From Streptomyces phaeofaciens (GTDB lineage: Bacteria; Actinomycetota; Actinomycetes; Streptomycetales; Streptomycetaceae), in assembly GCF_014648915.1 (NCBI RefSeq), contig NZ_BMSA01000003.1, forward strand, positions 62,001-126,000: a DNA stretch of 64,000 nucleotides, given 5' to 3'. Each line of letters starts with the position of its first letter. The first letter of the stretch is position 1. Of the stretch, positions 20,360 to 29,400 are shown in pieces. The notes below the pieces were generated by a model. The model worked only from the letters and a program-made list of their open reading frames with translations, made no database searches and was not told the DNA's origin. Position numbers and translations under genes: made by a program.

Positions 20360-20896
20360 TCACTGGAAGGTGATCGGGGCGTGGACGTCGTACTTGCGGT
20401 CATTGGTGTCGAAGTGGTCGGCGCGGGTCACGATCGCGCAGGTCACGTCCTCGCCGCAGACGCTGCCGTCGTCGAGCACGGCCTTGACGTAGATCTGCGC
20501 GCTGAAGGTGCCGCCGGTGCCGAACTTGGAGCTGTTGGCGAACAGGCCGCCGAAGACGTTGTTGACCCAGTGCGAGGCGCCGGTGGAGCCGCTCTCGTCC
20601 TGGCCGCCGAGGCAGGGGGTCGGCTTGTTGGCGCCCTGGACGCCGTCGACGACACAGAGGCCGACGTAGATGCCCTGGCCGGTGTTGTAGCCGGAGCCGG
20701 TGACGGTGATGACCTGGCCGGCGGCGGAGGCGGTGTCGGGCGCGGTGAGCGACAGGTTGTAGGTCGTGGAGCCGTCGACGATCGTGCGGGTCGCGGTGGC
20801 GGCGGAGGCGGAGGTGGCCAGGCCCAGGGTCAGCGCGGCGGAGGCGCCGACGGCGAGCGCGGCGCGGGCGGCGGTGCGGGGGGTGGAAACTCTCAT
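20360..20896 (-). CDS. Secreted single-domain neocarzinostatin-like protein, iron-box controlled
   Basis: 178 residues: a signal peptide (ALAVGASAALTLGLATSASA) and one copy of the domain shared by the neighbouring genes (GQVITVTGSGYNTGQGIYVGLC, PTPCLGGQD, SVCGEDVTC, TRADHFDTNDRKYDV). It has no anchor, so it is probably released. Two cysteine pairs, the second a short loop, and the length match the enediyne apoprotein (neocarzinostatin) fold. An iron box lies 46-64 bp upstream and AGGAAAGG precedes the ATG. It could carry heme or a siderophore between surface proteins. Confidence 0.7.
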   Translation of the reverse strand: MRVSTPRTAARAALAVGASAALTLGLATSASAATATRTIVDGSTTYNLSLTAPDTASAAGQVITVTGSGYNTGQGIYVGLCVVDGVQGANKPTPCLGGQDESGSTGASHWVNNVFGGLFANSSKFGTGGTFSAQIYVKAVLDDGSVCGEDVTCAIVTRADHFDTNDRKYDVHAPITFQ

Positions 20897-20941
20897 GGCG
20901 GGACCTTTCCTGTCGGAAGTCCGAACTTCGCCAGCTCGAAC

Positions 20942-20960
20942 TTAGGTAAGGCAAACCTAA
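20942..20960. promoter_or_regulatory. Iron box (DmdR/DtxR/IdeR type)
   Basis: TTAGGTAAGGCAAACCTAA matches the DtxR-family consensus TTAGGTTAGGCTAACCTAA at 17 of 19 positions. It lies upstream of the secreted single-domain protein gene (ATG at 20896) and downstream of the HtaA-like gene. Binding of iron-loaded repressor would shut the gene under iron sufficiency. Confidence 0.85.
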
Positions 20961-21092
20961 GTATGAACTCCGGCCGTTTGTCAACGGAGTGCAAAAATCG
21001 CCAACCACCCTGCACCGCAAGGGATTTCGGGCATACGAAGGAGCGGACCGGACGGCCCGCTCCTTCCAGCGACTGGGTGACCGGCACGCCGG

Positions 21093-21998
21093 TCAGTCCG
21101 GGACACCGACCCCGAACCGGGCGCCGGCGACGCCCGGTTCACCGCCGACGGCGGTCAGCTCCACGGTGTGCTCGCCCTCGGCGGCGTTGGCGTACACCGG
21201 GAAGGTCCGCTCGATCCGGCCCCGGGCGTCGGCCACCGCCTGATAGCGCGTGTCCCCGTCGATCGCGACGAGCACGACAGCCCCCGGCGCGAACCCCGTT
21301 CCGGTCACCGTCTGTTCGGCGCCCGCCGTGAGGGCGGGACGGGCCAGGGCGGCGGCGGGTCCCCGCTGCGGCGCGACGGCCCCGGGCCGCTCCTCGGCGC
21401 TCGGGGAGGCCCGCGGGGTCTCGGGTCCGGCGGACTCCTCGGCCGTCTCGGTCCCGACACTCACGTCGAACGCACCGAGCGCGTCCCCGGCCGCGAACTC
21501 CGCCCCGCTCCAGGCGGACAGCAGGGCCGCCCCCTCCTCGGTGAGCGACGCCCGCAGCCCGGTCCAGGTCACCGCCTCGGCCCGTACCGCGGGTTTCGCG
21601 TCGGCCACCTCGGCCAGCGCCAGCTCGCGGGCCCGCCCGTCGACGACCGTACGGGCGTACAGGGCACCCTCGTCACCGGCCAGCCGCAGTCGCAGCCCGG
21701 CGAGGACGAGGGGCTGCCCGGCCGGACCGCCGAGACGGGCGACGCCGCCCAGCTCCACCTCGGCGGCACCGGTCCCGGGGACGGCGTCGCCGCCGAGGGC
21801 GGGGAAGGAGGCCCGGCCGGCCGCGGTCCGCACGGCGGGCGCGGCGACGTCGAGCGTGACGTCACCGGCGGCCAGGGTCCAGTCCGCGTGCCCGCCGGAG
21901 ACCTGCGCGAGCGGCTCCTGGCCGGCCGCCGCGGCCGGTGCGCCCAGCACGAACAGCGCGCCGGCCACCAGGGCGACGGCGCCGGTTCTCTTCGCCAT
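21093..21998 (-). CDS. Secreted HtaA-like heme-binding domain protein
   Basis: 301 residues from the ATG at 21998 with GAGGGAGA upstream. After a signal peptide ending near APAAAAG, residues 35-185 resemble the HtaA domain of corynebacterial heme proteins ([50 protein letters not shown]). A Pro/Ala/Glu-rich linker and an IPT/Ig-like domain (TVTGTGFAPGAVVLVAIDGD) follow. It has no sortase signal or terminal helix. It is co-directional with, and 76 bp downstream of, the gene at 22075-22884. The HtaA assignment is moderate; the heme role is supported by hmuT nearby. Confidence 0.65.
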   Translation of the reverse strand: MAKRTGAVALVAGALFVLGAPAAAAGQEPLAQVSGGHADWTLAAGDVTLDVAAPAVRTAAGRASFPALGGDAVPGTGAAEVELGGVARLGGPAGQPLVLAGLRLRLAGDEGALYARTVVDGRARELALAEVADAKPAVRAEAVTWTGLRASLTEEGAALLSAWSGAEFAAGDALGAFDVSVGTETAEESAGPETPRASPSAEERPGAVAPQRGPAAALARPALTAGAEQTVTGTGFAPGAVVLVAIDGDTRYQAVADARGRIERTFPVYANAAEGEHTVELTAVGGEPGVAGARFGVGVPD

Positions 21999-22074
21999 GT
22001 TCGGTTCTCCCTCGGGGATATGAGGTCGTGTCACTCGCGCCGGCGCCTGCCGGTTCGGGTCCGCCGGTACCGCT

Positions 22075-22884
22075 TCAGCTCGCGTTCGCGTTCGCGTTCG
22101 GGTGCGCGGGCCCGGATCGCCGACGGCGTGCCCAGAACCAGGCGCCGGAGCCGGCCGCCAGGAGTCCGGCGGCGGTGAGCCCGACGGGCAGCGCGAGGCC
22201 GGATCCGGTGGCGGCCATCGAGCCGTCGGCGGCCTTGTCGGCCGCCCCGGTGGTGCCGGAGCCGCCGGTCGTCGCGGTCGTCGAGGCAGCGGCGCTCGCG
22301 CCGGGTGCGGCCGAGGAGCCCGAGCCGCCCGTCGTGGCGCCCGCCGACCCGAAGGTCACCGGGATCCGCACGGTCTGGCTCTGGTCCCCGCCCCGGGTGT
22401 GGTCGTTGCGGGTGATGACGGCACAGGTCACCCCGGACGCGGTGCAGTCGGTGTTGGCGTCCTTGGCGCGCACCTTGATCCGCGCGCTGAAGGTGCCCGC
22501 GTGCGCGCTGCCGCCGTAGGGCCGGGCCAACCCCTCACCGTAGGAAGGCGGGTTGGAGGAGATCCACACGGACGCACCCGACTCGCCGGACATGTCGACG
22601 CCGCCGACGCAGGGCGTGGGTGTCCTCCCGGCGCCGTTGTCGACGCAGAAGGCGATGTAGATGCCCTTCTCGGTGTTGTAGCCGGAGCCGGTCACGGTGA
22701 CCGTCTCGCCCGCCGGATCGAGGCCGGACGACCGGGACACGGTGAGTTTCTGTCCCTCGGGCCCGGTCGCCGAGCCACCCGCGGCCACCGCCGGCGAGGC
22801 CGCCGGAAGCAGAAGGGCGGACGCCGAGGCGACTGCCAGGAGAACGCCAACTCCCCGTCCGCGCAAGCCACTTGGCCCTGTCAT
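22075..22884 (-). CDS. Surface protein with one neocarzinostatin-like domain and sortase-like tail
   Basis: 269 residues. A signal peptide is followed by a domain at about 40-180 (GQKLTVSRSSGLDPAGETVTVTGSGYNTEKGIYIAFC, conserved stretches of which recur in the two sister genes; cysteines in TPTPCVGG, NTDCTASG and VTCAV). A Ser/Thr/Ala/Gly linker leads to MAATG, a hydrophobic helix and RRRR. MAATG departs from LAxTG at the first position, so covalent anchoring is likely but unproven. It is divergent from hmuT across an iron box. Confidence 0.7.
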   Translation of the reverse strand: MTGPSGLRGRGVGVLLAVASASALLLPAASPAVAAGGSATGPEGQKLTVSRSSGLDPAGETVTVTGSGYNTEKGIYIAFCVDNGAGRTPTPCVGGVDMSGESGASVWISSNPPSYGEGLARPYGGSAHAGTFSARIKVRAKDANTDCTASGVTCAVITRNDHTRGGDQSQTVRIPVTFGSAGATTGGSGSSAAPGASAAASTTATTGGSGTTGAADKAADGSMAATGSGLALPVGLTAAGLLAAGSGAWFWARRRRSGPAHPNANANAS

Positions 22885-22907
22885 GGAAAACCCCCACCAC
22901 GCGACAC

Positions 22908-22926
22908 TAAGGGAAGCCTAACCTAA
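22908..22926. promoter_or_regulatory. Second iron box in the divergent hmuT promoter region
   Basis: The stretch TAAGGGAAGCCTAACCTAA matches the DtxR-family consensus at 15 of 19 positions, the right half perfectly. It lies between the minus-strand start at 22884 and the hmuT ATG at 22970, where one repressor could control both directions. Confidence 0.75.
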
Positions 22927-22969
22927 ACTAATACTCAACTGTGTGCCAGCCGAACGGAAAGGAACTGCC

Positions 22970-24031
22970 ATGCGCGCACCCCGGGGAGGCCGGCCTGTCG
23001 GACGCGGGACGAGGAGGGGGCTCACCGCCCTCGGGCTGGCCCTCGCCCTGCTGACCGGGGCCTGCGCCCAGGGCTCCACGGGGAGCGCGGACACCTCCGA
23101 GGCGAGCGCCCCGTCCGCGGGCGCGCGGGCCGCCGCGGCCCAGGAGCGGCTCGCGAAGAACACCCTCGTCCCCCTCGAAGGCGAGGCGCCCGCACCGGAG
23201 TTGCCGGTGACCGTGGACTCCTCCGACGGACGGAAGGTCACCGTCACGGACACCTCGCGCATCCTCCCGCTCAACGGCGGCGTCGCGGAGATCGTGTTCA
23301 CGCTGGGGCTCGGCGACCGGGTCGTCGGCCGGGACATCACCGCCACCTTCGAGGAGGCGAAGAAGCTCCCCCAGGTCACCAAGGCGCACGACGTGAGCGC
23401 GGAGAGCGTGCTGTCGCTGGAGCCGACGGTGGTGCTGGCCGACACGGACACCGGCCCCGGGGAGGCGATCGACCAGATCAGGGACGCCGGGATCCCCGTC
23501 GTCGTCCTCGACCCGGCGACCGAGCTGTCCGACGTCACCACCCGCACCACCCGGATCGCCGAGGCGCTCGGCGTCCCGGCGGCCGGCCGGGCGCTCAACA
23601 CACGGATGAGCGACGAACTCGCCGCCGCCCGGGCGGCCGTGCCCGAGGGCAGCAGGCCGAAGGTCGCGTTCCTCTACATGCGCGGCAGCGCGGCCGTCTA
23701 TCTGATCGGCGGCAGGGGATCGGGGGCCGACTCGCTGCTGGACGCGGCCGGCGCGGTGGACGCGGGCACGGACGCGGGCCTGGACCGCCCCTTCACCCCG
23801 ATCACCACCGAAGCCCTCGCCCAGGCGCAGCCGGACGTGATCCTGATGATGACCAAGGGCCTGGAGTCGGTCGGCGGCCTCGACGGCCTCCTCCGGATCC
23901 CCGGCATCGCCCAGACCCCGGCGGGCATGAACCGCAGGATCGTCGACCTGGAGGACGGCGTGCTGCTGAGCTTCGGCCCGCGCACACCGCTCGTCATCGA
24001 CATTCTGGTGGACCGCGTCCACCGGAAGTGA
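22970..24031 (+). CDS. hmuT: Heme ABC transporter substrate-binding lipoprotein HmuT
   Basis: 353 residues from the ATG at 22970 with AAGGAA upstream. The signal peptide ends in ALLTGAC, a lipobox whose Cys would be lipidated. The periplasmic-binding-protein type III fold shows LPLNGGVAEIVFTLGLGDRVVGRDITA and LPQVTKAHDVSAESVLSLEPTVVLA, typical of hemin-binding proteins. The usual partners HmuU (permease) and HmuV (ATPase) are absent; the next gene is convergent add. It presumably passes heme from the surface proteins to a permease encoded elsewhere. A siderophore-binding role is the alternative. Confidence 0.8.
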   Translation: MRAPRGGRPVGRGTRRGLTALGLALALLTGACAQGSTGSADTSEASAPSAGARAAAAQERLAKNTLVPLEGEAPAPELPVTVDSSDGRKVTVTDTSRILPLNGGVAEIVFTLGLGDRVVGRDITATFEEAKKLPQVTKAHDVSAESVLSLEPTVVLADTDTGPGEAIDQIRDAGIPVVVLDPATELSDVTTRTTRIAEALGVPAAGRALNTRMSDELAAARAAVPEGSRPKVAFLYMRGSAAVYLIGGRGSGADSLLDAAGAVDAGTDAGLDRPFTPITTEALAQAQPDVILMMTKGLESVGGLDGLLRIPGIAQTPAGMNRRIVDLEDGVLLSFGPRTPLVIDILVDRVHRK

Positions 24032-24068
24032 TCAGCCGCCGGGGCCGGCCGGAAGGTGCGGGCGCCGG

Positions 24069-25058
24069 TCAGAAGACGTAGGCGTCGACCTCCGCGAGAC
24101 AGCGGGCCCGCCGCTCCTCGTCGTCCTCCAGGAAGGAGGCGGTGAACGAGTTGCGGGCCAGCTCGCGCAGCCGGTCCTCGCTCAGCCCGAGGGTGGTGCC
24201 GACGGCGTCGAAGTTGTCGCCCGCGTAGCCGCCGAAGTAGGCGGGGTCGTCGGAGTTGACCGTGCACAGCAGCCCGGCGTCGAGCATGGCGGGCAGCGGG
24301 TGGTCGGCGAGGGTGTCGACCGTGCGCAGCCGGACGTTGGACAGCGGGCACAGCGTCAGCGGTATCCGCTCCCGCACCAGCCGCTCCACGAGCGCGGGGT
24401 CCTCCATGCACCTCAGGCCGTGGTCGACGCGTTCGACGCCGAGGACGTCGAGGGCCTCGGTGATGTACTGCGGCGGCCCCTCCTCCCCCGCGTGCGCCAC
24501 CCGCCGCAGCCCCAGCGCGGCGGCCGCCTCGTACACCTCGCGGAACTTCGCCGGCGGATGCCCGACCTCGGCGGAGTCCAGCCCGATCCCGGTGATCCGG
24601 TCCAGATAGGGCTTGGCCGCGTCGAGCGTCTGAAGGGCCGACTCGGCGGACTCGTCCCGCAGGAAGCACAGGATCAGCCGGGTCGAGACACCGTGGCGGG
24701 CCTCGCCGGTGCCCAGCGCGCGCCACAGCCCCTCCACCACCGTGCCCATGTCGACGCCCCGGGCGAGATGGGCCTGCGGGTCGAAGAAGATCTCCGCGTG
24801 CCGTACGCCCTGCGCGGCGGCCCGGGCGAGGTAGGCGTCGGCCAGGTCCGCGAAGTCCTGCTCGGTGCGGAGCACCGCCATCAGCTCGTAGTACAGGTTC
24901 AGGAAGGACTGGAGGTCCTCGAACCGGTACGCCTCGCGGAGCGCGTCGGTGTCGGCGTAGGGCAGGACGACCCCGTTGCGGGCGGCCAGCTCGAACGCCA
25001 GCTCCGGCTCCAGGGTGCCTTCGATATGCAGGTGCAGTTCAGCTTTCGGGATGGGCAT
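24069..25058 (-). CDS. add: Adenosine deaminase
   Basis: 329 residues. It hydrolyses adenosine to inosine in purine salvage. Metal and catalytic motifs are intact: HLHIEGT, FFDPQAH, RVAHAGEEG, VDHGLRC and VNSDDPAYFGG. The ATG at 25058 is 20 nt after the RNase Z stop, with no recognisable ribosome site between them, so translation probably depends on reinitiation after rnz. The ORF extension further upstream is not coding-like. Last gene of the run on this strand. Confidence 0.92.
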   Translation of the reverse strand: MPIPKAELHLHIEGTLEPELAFELAARNGVVLPYADTDALREAYRFEDLQSFLNLYYELMAVLRTEQDFADLADAYLARAAAQGVRHAEIFFDPQAHLARGVDMGTVVEGLWRALGTGEARHGVSTRLILCFLRDESAESALQTLDAAKPYLDRITGIGLDSAEVGHPPAKFREVYEAAAALGLRRVAHAGEEGPPQYITEALDVLGVERVDHGLRCMEDPALVERLVRERIPLTLCPLSNVRLRTVDTLADHPLPAMLDAGLLCTVNSDDPAYFGGYAGDNFDAVGTTLGLSEDRLRELARNSFTASFLEDDEERRARCLAEVDAYVF

Positions 25059-25078
25059 CAAAGTATCGTACGGCTGTT

Positions 25079-25984
25079 TTACCGACGTTTCGGCAGCGGT
25101 ACCCGCAGCAGGTCGTGCGCGACGGTCAGCTCCCCCTCGAAGCCGGCGGCCCGTGCCTGCCGCTCGAACTCCTCGGGGTCGGTGTAGCGCTGGCTGAAGT
25201 GCGTGAGCACGAGATGCCGCACCCCGGCGTCCCGGGCCACACCCGCCGCCTGCCCCGCCGTGAGATGCCCGTGCTCGATGGCGAGCTGTATCTCCTCGTC
25301 GAGGAAGGTCGACTCGATGACGAGCATGTCGGCGTCCTCCGCCAGCGCGTGCACGCCGTCGCACAGCCGGGTGTCCATGACGAACGCGAACCGCTGCCCG
25401 CGCCGCGCCTCGCTGACGTCCTCCAGCAGTACGTCCCCGAGAGCCCCCTCCCGCTGGATGCGGCCGACGTCGGCGCCCCGGATGCCGTGCGCGGCGAGCC
25501 GCTCGGGCAGCATGCGGCGCCCGTCGGGCTCGACGAGCCGGTAACCGTAGGACTCGACGGGATGGGACAGCCTGCGGGCCTCGAGCGTGTACGAGGCGCC
25601 GGTGGCCAGGGGCCCGTCCTCGGCCACCGGCGCCTCGGTGACGCCGACGGTCTCGCGGTAGGCGGTGGCGTACCGGAGCCGGTCGAAGAAGTGCTGGCCG
25701 GAGCGCGGGTAGTGGGCGGTGACCGGGTGCGGCACCTGGTCCAGGTTGATCCGCTGGATCACGCCGGACAGGCCGAGCGAGTGGTCGCCGTGGAAGTGCG
25801 TCACACAGATCCGGTGGAGATCGTGCGCGGCGACACCGGCCCGCAGCATCTGCCGCTGGGTGCCCTCGCCCGGGTCGAAGAGGATGCCCTCGGCGTCCCA
25901 GCGCAGCAGATAGCCGTTGTGGTTGCGGTGCCGGGTCGGGACCTGGCTGGCGGTGCCCAGGACCACCAGTTCACGTACGGACAT
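25079..25984 (-). CDS. rnz: Ribonuclease Z
   Basis: 301 residues, cytoplasmic metallo-beta-lactamase-fold nuclease that trims tRNA 3' ends. Motifs are [18 protein letters not shown], the zinc motif [13 protein letters not shown], and later His residues in [14 protein letters not shown] and LTHFSQRY. The family's exosite region (about 150-200) is present. It begins 6 nt after the HIT gene stop. Confidence 0.92.
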   Translation of the reverse strand: MSVRELVVLGTASQVPTRHRNHNGYLLRWDAEGILFDPGEGTQRQMLRAGVAAHDLHRICVTHFHGDHSLGLSGVIQRINLDQVPHPVTAHYPRSGQHFFDRLRYATAYRETVGVTEAPVAEDGPLATGASYTLEARRLSHPVESYGYRLVEPDGRRMLPERLAAHGIRGADVGRIQREGALGDVLLEDVSEARRGQRFAFVMDTRLCDGVHALAEDADMLVIESTFLDEEIQLAIEHGHLTAGQAAGVARDAGVRHLVLTHFSQRYTDPEEFERQARAAGFEGELTVAHDLLRVPLPKRR

Positions 25985-25990
25985 CGCGCG

Positions 25991-26344
25991 CTACCCGGGG
26001 GGCCACTGCATGCCGCGCCCGCCGAGGACGTGCGCGTGGGCGTGCCAGACGGTCTGTCCGGCGCCGCTGCCGGTGTTGAAGACGATGCGGTAGCTCTCCA
26101 GCTTGTCCTCGTCGGCGACGGCCCGGGCCTCGCGCAGCACGTCCGCGGCGATCGCGGGTTCGGCGGCGGCGAGGACGGCGGCGTTCTCGTAGTGCACCTT
26201 CGGGATCACCAGGACGTGGGTGGGCGCCTGCGGGTTGATGTCCCGGAAGGCGACCGTCGTCTCCGTCTCCCGCACGATCGTCGCCGGGATGTGCCCTTCC
26301 ACGATCTTGCAGAACAGACAGTCGTCCTGCGGCTCGCCTGCCAT
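25991..26344 (-). CDS. HIT family nucleotide hydrolase
   Basis: 117 residues, normal for Hint-type proteins that hydrolyse nucleoside phosphoramidates. The C-terminal histidine triad is WHAHAHVLGG, and the N-terminal zinc-type CLFCKIVEG is present. AAAGGAG precedes the ATG. It begins a HIT-rnz-add run. In other actinobacteria a HIT gene often lies in the hrcA-dnaJ-rsmE-phoH segment, which agrees with its place here. Confidence 0.9.
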   Translation of the reverse strand: MAGEPQDDCLFCKIVEGHIPATIVRETETTVAFRDINPQAPTHVLVIPKVHYENAAVLAAAEPAIAADVLREARAVADEDKLESYRIVFNTGSGAGQTVWHAHAHVLGGRGMQWPPG

Positions 26345-26403
26345 GCGGCTCTCCTTTGCGCGGGTGATCTCTTGCGGGAATCGTAGCGAGCGGTGCGGCC
26401 GGG

Positions 26404-29400
26404 TCAGGGCACGGTGGGCGGTACCTTCGCCGGCGTCTCCCGCAGCGCGGCCAGCGCCAGCGCCACCGCCTCGTCGAGCTGGACGTCCCGCCCCGCCGCG
26501 TGGTCCTGCGGCCGGCAGACGACCTCGACGTCGGGGTCGACGCCGTGGTTCTCCACCCCCCACCCGTAGCCCTCCAGCCAGATGGCGTACTTGGGCTGGG
26601 TGACGAGCGTCCCGTCGACCAGCCGGTACCGGCTGTCGATGCCGATCGTGCCGCCCCAGGTGCGGGTACCGACGACCGGACCGATCCCGAGCGCCTTGAT
26701 CGCCGCGTTCACGATGTCCCCGTCCGACCCGGAGAACTCGTTGGCGACGGCGACGACGGGCCCGCGGGGCGCGTCCTCGGGGTAGCTGGACGCCCGCATC
26801 CCGCGCGGCACGTCCCAGCCGACGATCCGCCGCGCCAGCTTCTCCACCACCAGCTGCGAGGTGTGCCCGCCCCGGTTCTCCCGCACGTCGACGACGAGCC
26901 CCTCCCGGGCGACCTCGATCCGCAGGTCCCGGTGGATCTGGGCCCAGCCGGGCGCCTGCATGTCGGGCACGTGCAGATAGCCGAGCCGGCCGCCGGACGA
27001 CTCGTGGACGTAGGCCCGCCGGTCGGCGACCCACGCGTGGTAGCGCAGGGCCTCCTCGTCGGCGATCGGTACGACGACCGCGTGCCGGGGCTCGCCCCCG
27101 CCGGACGGCGAGATCGTCAGCTCCACCGGCCGGCCCGCCGTACCGACGAGCAGCGGTCCGGGACCGGTCACCGGGTCCACCGGCTGTCCGGCGACGGCGG
27201 CGATCGTGTCGCCGGGGCGCACCGCGACACCGGGGGCGGCCAGCGGGGAGCGGGCGTCGGGGTCGGAGGTCTCCGAGGGCAGGATCCGGTCGATGCGCCA
27301 GCCGCCGTCCTCGTGCCGGGAGATGTCCGCGCCGAGCAGCCCCTGGCGGGCACCTTGGCCGTAGCCGCCGCGCGGTGACACGTACGCGTGGGAGGTGCCC
27401 AGCTCGCCGTGCACCTCCCAGAGCAGGTCGACGAGGTCGTCGTGGGTGGCGACCCGGTCCAGCAGCGGCCGGTAGCGGTCCAGGACGCCGTCCCAGTCCA
27501 CGCCGCCGAGGTCCGCCCGCCAGAAGTTGTCCCGCATGACGCGGCCGGTCTCGTCGTACATCTGCCGCCACTCGGCGGCCGGGTCGACGGTCTGCCGGAT
27601 CCGGGCGAGGTCGACGGTGATGTTGCTGTCGCTGTCCTCGTCGCCGGAGGCGCGCCGGTCGCTGGGGACGACCTTCAGCTTGCCGTCGGCCCACAGCAGC
27701 AGCCGTTTGCCGTCGCCGCTGACCTCGAAGCCGTCCGCGTCGGCGGCGAGGTGCTCGAAGCGCTGCTGGGCGAGGTCGTAGCGCTCCAGCTCGGTGTCCG
27801 GGTCGGGGTCGTCGGGGGTGGCGCGCGAGGCGCCGAGGACTCCGCGGACCGGGTGGCGCAGCCAGAGCACGCCGTCCTTGGCGGCGGCGAGCCCGGAGTA
27901 GCGGCCGGCCTCGACGGGGAACGGGACGATCCGGTCGGCGAGGCCCTCCAGGTCGATCCGGGTGGCCGGGGTGCCCTCGCTGTCGGGGGTCTCGTCCTTG
28001 TCGGGCGCCTCGAAGGGGCGGCCGTGCCGCTGCGGGCCGAACGGCGACGGGGTGGTGGCGGCCAGGGTGATCAGGTGCGGGCGGGCACCCTCGACGAAGG
28101 AGAGGTCGAAGGCGTGCTCGTCGTAGACCGGGTCGAAGGCGCGGGTGGACAGGAACGCCAGGTGCCGGCCGTCGAGGGTGAAGGCGGGCGCGTAGTCGTG
28201 GAAGCGCAGCGGGGTGGCCTCGGTGACCGACAGGTCGGTGACGTTGGCGAGCTTGAGCTGGGCGAGCGGGCGCGGTCCGGGGTGCGACCAGGCGAGCCAG
28301 GCCGAGTCGGGCGAGAAGACCAGGTCGCCGACCTCGCCGTCGGCGCTGCGGTCGACCTCGCGGACCTCGCCGCTCTCCCGTTCGACGAGCAGCAGCCGTC
28401 CGTCGTGCGCGGCGACGGCGGCCCGGCTGCCGTCGGGCGCCATGGCCAGTTCCAGGACCCGTCCGAGCCGGCCGGCGGCGAGCCGGCGCGGGGTGGCGCC
28501 CGGGGCCGGTCCGGTGGCCGGCGCGAACTCCAGGGCGTCCTCGCCCTCGGCGTCCGTCACCCACACCACCCACTCCTCGCCCTCCGTGCGGAAGGTGCGC
28601 GGCAGCCGTGCCCGCACACCGGGCCGGGCGGCGAGCGCGCGGGCGGGCCCGGCGCGGTGGGTGATCCAGTGGATGGCGCCGCGCACCTCCACGGCGCTGC
28701 CGCGGGCGGTGTGGTCCGGGGCGGCCCCGCCGAGCCACCGGGAGGCGGTCACCGGGTGCGGTCTGCGGTCGGTGCGCTGGCCGCCGAGCCGTACGTCGAG
28801 CCGGCGCGGCGCGGCGCCGTCGAGGTCGTCGAGGATCCACAGTTCACCGGCGGACATGTACACGATCCGCGTGCCGTCGCCGGCCGCCTGCCGGGCGTAG
28901 AACCCCGCCCCGCTCTCGGCCCCGTCCGGGCCGGAGGTGTCCCCGAGCGGGGTGTGCCGCCGCAGGTCGGACCCGTCGGCGAGGGAGGAGTACAGCGCGC
29001 CGGTGCCCTCGTGGTCGGAGAGGAACGCGATCCGCTCCCCGGCCCAGACCGGGTACTCGATGTTCCCGTCGAGTGCCTCGTGCAGCCGGACGAACCCGCC
29101 GTCGCCGTCCCGGTCGATCCACAGCTTGCCCGCCGTGCCGCCCCGGTAGCGCTTCCAGTGGGCGGCCTCGCGGCCCATCGGCGCGGACAGCAGCACGGTG
29201 TGCGGGCCGTGGGCGACGCCCCCGACCGGGCCGTACGGCAGGGTCGTGGCGGGTCCGCCGTCGAGCGGGACGGCGCGGGCCCAGGTGCGGCGCGGGCTCG
29301 CCTGGTCGTGGGCGGCGAGCGCGAGGATCCGGCCGTCGGGGGTCCAGCCGGACACCCGGGTGCCCGCACCGCCCCAGTAGGTGAGCCGGGTCGAGGGTCC

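Noticed and set aside
17693..21331. A 1212-residue plus-strand frame across the surface-protein genes
   Set aside because: It spans several minus-strand genes and their promoters, has low-complexity composition and carries no signal peptide or domain.
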